A stretch of DNA of 64,000 bases from the NCBI GenBank assembly GCA_018340805.1, contig JACMZG010001914.1:28725506-28789505 (forward strand). Reading direction: 5' to 3'. The stretch comes from Microvelia longipes. Taxonomy: Eukaryota; Arthropoda; Insecta; Hemiptera; Veliidae. Below the pieces are notes generated by a model. The model was given only the letters and a program-made list of their open reading frames with translations, was not told the DNA's origin and searched no databases. Position 1 is the stretch's first letter. The number at the start of each line of letters is the position of its first letter. Of the stretch, positions 61,685 to 64,000 are shown piece by piece. Made by a program: the position numbers and the translations under genes.

Positions 61685-62400
61685 TATATTGCGACACGAC
61701 TTTGCACTTGCTTCGCTCGTCCTCAGATGGTAAATACATCCGTTTCATTCTCAGCAGTCACCCGTTCAGGCACTAAACACGCTCAATATTGCTTAACTTT
61801 TATAATCCAACAAAAATCATTGATATGCTTGTTGTATTAAAACGAAACTTGGTGTCCTTATTTATTAAGTAAAGGTATATACTTGTACCAAATTTTAACT
61901 TAATTTATTTTCTGATTTTCTACATTTAAAAAACGCATGCAAGTCATTCGATATAAGTTGAACTAATGCTGATAATGAGATGAAACTTAGCACATATTTT
62001 AGTCTTTTACGTGGCTACATGGATGCCAAATCTCAAACCGATGGCATCATTTTTCTTTGTTTTACGATTTTTCGAAAATTTTAAAAGTTCTTTTAACAAA
62101 AGAACAAAAGTTCTTTTGTGCGGATTAATGACGTCTTAAAAAATCATTTTACTAATAGCACAACTACAGCGGTAGACTGATTTTTGCACTATGTTTTAAC
62201 TCTGTAGCATAAATACACTCGAGCTACAATGATAACAGATGCACAGATACACACACATTCTCATCTAGACAACATTGTGAAAACAACTTAGGAGATCTTA
62301 AAAACACCTGAAACAGATTATTTCGGTGACATCCCGGTTTCGGATTTTTTTGCAAACACAATACTTTTGCTATATACCTACGGTATAAATGAGGAAAAGT
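61685..62400 (-). mobile_element. 5S-like family, most complete minus-strand copy
   Basis: Read on the minus strand it begins ACTTTTCCTCATTTATACCG (ending at 62400), then TTTGCAAAAAAATCCGAAAC, GATGTCACCGAAATAATCTG, CACAATGTTGTCTAGATG, (TG)n, TATCATTGTAGCTCGAG, and a CATTAATCCGCAC block. The 5S-like block is at 61742-61808 and one tail module at 61700-61722. It breaks off before the GGTACCCCGTACCC end. Length and block order agree with the 6.5-kb copy, which defines the family. Confidence 0.65.
61742..61808 (-). promoter_or_regulatory. 5S rRNA-like internal control region
   Basis: Minus strand: TTATAAAAGTTAAGCAATAT, TGAGCGTGTTTAGTGCC, TGAACGGGTGACTGCTGAGA. It aligns end to end, without gaps, with the 5S rRNA segment carrying A box, intermediate element and C box. 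Changes are mostly C-to-T type, as expected for decay of a methylated repeat. Confidence 0.6.
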
Positions 62401-63652
62401 AAAATAGATTTTAAAAATTAATAAATCTACTTGTATAGAATCAAACCCTAGTTTGGTAGTGATAGTTTAAAGGTGCAATAATTAATTTCAGCATGCTTTT
62501 CACTTTATTAGTTAGCACTTTAATCTCCTAAACTGGAGGTATATTATGATTTTATTATCGAGGCTAAAATAAATTACAGCCGGTGGTAGTAAAGTTTTAC
62601 TTTAGCTTTGCTCTTAGAAATAATTATATACACGCAGTGGCCCTCGAAGAAAATGTTTTGTGTTGGAATAAACCTAGACTTATCGTAGAATCAACTATGA
62701 CGTATAAGTTACTGTTTCAACTTGCAACATAATTATGTAGTTATGTCACTTTATTTGGTATTTGTCCTCTTTAACGCATTTTCTTATAAAATTCGCTTCC
62801 TTTGATTCTAATGTTCATGTGTAAGGATATACAACTGTAAATAAGGAATAAGATAATTAGATATAATTTTTACATTTAGCTTATTAATATTAATTGAGGG
62901 TTTATTTTGTTTTTAATGCTTTTTTATTATCTTTGATTAGCTTTTTAGGTCAAAAGATTTGCGATATATGGCAATAAAACTGCAAAACGATAAAAAACAG
63001 TTTTGTATATTATATACTTGTTCATAGCTTCTAACCGAGTAATTATACAATTGATATAAATAGTACTATCATCGAAAATTATAACTGTAATGTTGAATTT
63101 AGTTAATTCATAATGATAATTAGAGTTATTAACGTGTTACAATAAGTGATAAGTAAATAACAAATTATGTTCGATCAATGTCAAAATTGTAACCCAAAGA
63201 AGTCACCTAAAAGTCGTTGTTTTGTCGGATTGTTACAATTCGGTTATAAAATCGTATAGGATTCGAACCCAAATACTAGCACACAAGTCTTCCCTTCTAC
63301 AATTGTTTGGAAGGGAGAGGGGCGCAAGACTACCACAATGTCGCGAGTAGTAGCTTTAAATTTACACAAAAGTGCCAAAAATTATATTGAGTTCGGAACC
63401 TAACATGTATATGTTATTTATTCTTGAAATTAGACTTATGTTTCTTTAATATAATTACTATATGATAAACATAGAATGGGTTAAAAGGCTTTAAAAAGGT
63501 AAATTAATATCAAAATCTGGATAAAATTTGTTTTTTTTAGCTTAGTTCCTATAGCAATAAATCCACTAAGCTAATGGAATAGGCGTCATCACGGGAGTCG
63601 AAAATCGGACCAAGACACAAATCCGTTTCGGTGTTCTTTATGACAATAAGAT

Positions 63653-63654
<2 letters not shown>

Positions 63655-63712
<58 letters not shown>
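63655..63712. repeat. (TA)n microsatellite
   Basis: About 29 uninterrupted TA units, immediately left of the inverted dispersed repeat copy. Confidence 0.95.
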
Positions 63713-63714
<2 letters not shown>

Positions 63715-64000
63715 CTTGGTGCAAAAGTAACCTTGGGAGGACACAAACCCTATTGAAAACCAGGTTTTTATGGCTTCATTCAACCTGGTTTACTCAGTTA
63801 CCAAAAATTTTAATTTAAAAATTTTATTTGCTGCCGCAAAAAGGTCATTTAAAATTTTGAAACGCTTAATCAAATGAAACCGGTTCGAAGTCAATACGTA
63901 TACTCTAAGAGACCAAAAAGTTAAATAACTACTAATCAATACCAGAAGCCCTAAAATACGGCTGCTAAACTACACATTTTAAGTAGGGAGTCGTTTTTGA
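63713..64000 (-). repeat. inverted copy of the 34-kb dispersed repeat (cut by window end)
   Basis: Its reverse complement contains GGTAACTGAGTAAACCAGGT, AAAACCTGGTTTTCAATAGG, GTGTCCTCCCAAGGTTAC, GACTTCGAACCGGTTTCATT and TGACCTTTTTGCGGCA, in the order seen at 34460-34690. It begins directly at the (TA)n run and is truncated by the end of the window. Confidence 0.6.

Noticed and set aside
63240..63300. GGATTCGAACCC as a minus-strand tRNA T-arm
   Set aside because: No matching acceptor, D or anticodon arms could be drawn; at most a SINE relic.

Overview
This is a gene-poor, strongly AT-rich stretch of nuclear DNA from an animal, most likely an arthropod. The evidence for that is a Penelope-like retroelement fragment, a decayed DNA transposon whose conserved blocks resemble an uncharacterised transposase-like family I associate with arthropod and cnidarian genomes, repeats with an RNA polymerase III-type 5S rRNA module, many (TA)n microsatellites and minisatellites, and no bacterial-style gene packing. 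I found no convincing host gene, exon chain, intact tRNA or rRNA gene, or CRISPR array. The species assignment is inference and weak.

Layout. 0-5.7 kb: a 1.1 kb foldback element with a tRNA-derived SINE-like insert, then a 40-bp tandem array split by a palindromic pair of hammerhead-ribozyme-like Penelope termini, then a 41-bp array. 6.5-7.3 kb: the most complete forward copy of an approximately 0.8 kb repeat family with an internal 5S rRNA-like module. 8-12 kb: AT-rich DNA with no recognisable feature. 12.2-15.4 kb: a DNA transposon with roughly 700-bp terminal inverted repeats and a transposase-like pseudogene, inserted in (TA)n. 17.5-23 kb: a 73-bp satellite that abuts a copy of the 5S-like family; the whole block is duplicated in tandem with a 2,587-bp offset. 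24-34 kb: scattered fragments of the 5S-like family and degenerate tandem repeats. 34.1-35.7 kb: a dispersed repeat followed by the C-terminal part of a Penelope-like element (GIY-YIG endonuclease) with an inverted hammerhead-bearing terminus at its truncated 5' side. 36.6-50.3 kb: a MITE-like element, two further inverted hammerhead pairs, one degenerate pair, a CTAG-rich duplication and a 60/62-bp minisatellite. 51-62.4 kb: more 5S-like copies, including one whose tail has expanded into a 62-bp minisatellite, and small hairpin elements. 63.6-64 kb: a microsatellite and an inverted copy of the 34-kb dispersed repeat.

Two systems tie the window together. (1) Hammerhead-like cores (CTGATGA, stem-loop, GAAA) occur at four or more loci, mostly as head-to-head inverted pairs, and one is attached to a recognisable Penelope coding fragment. 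(2) The 5S-like family carries a full-length match to the 5S internal promoter region and a 3' tail module able to form a compact hairpin. Copies of this family sit at the edge of, or inside, two of the minisatellite arrays. Neither system can be shown to be active from sequence alone.
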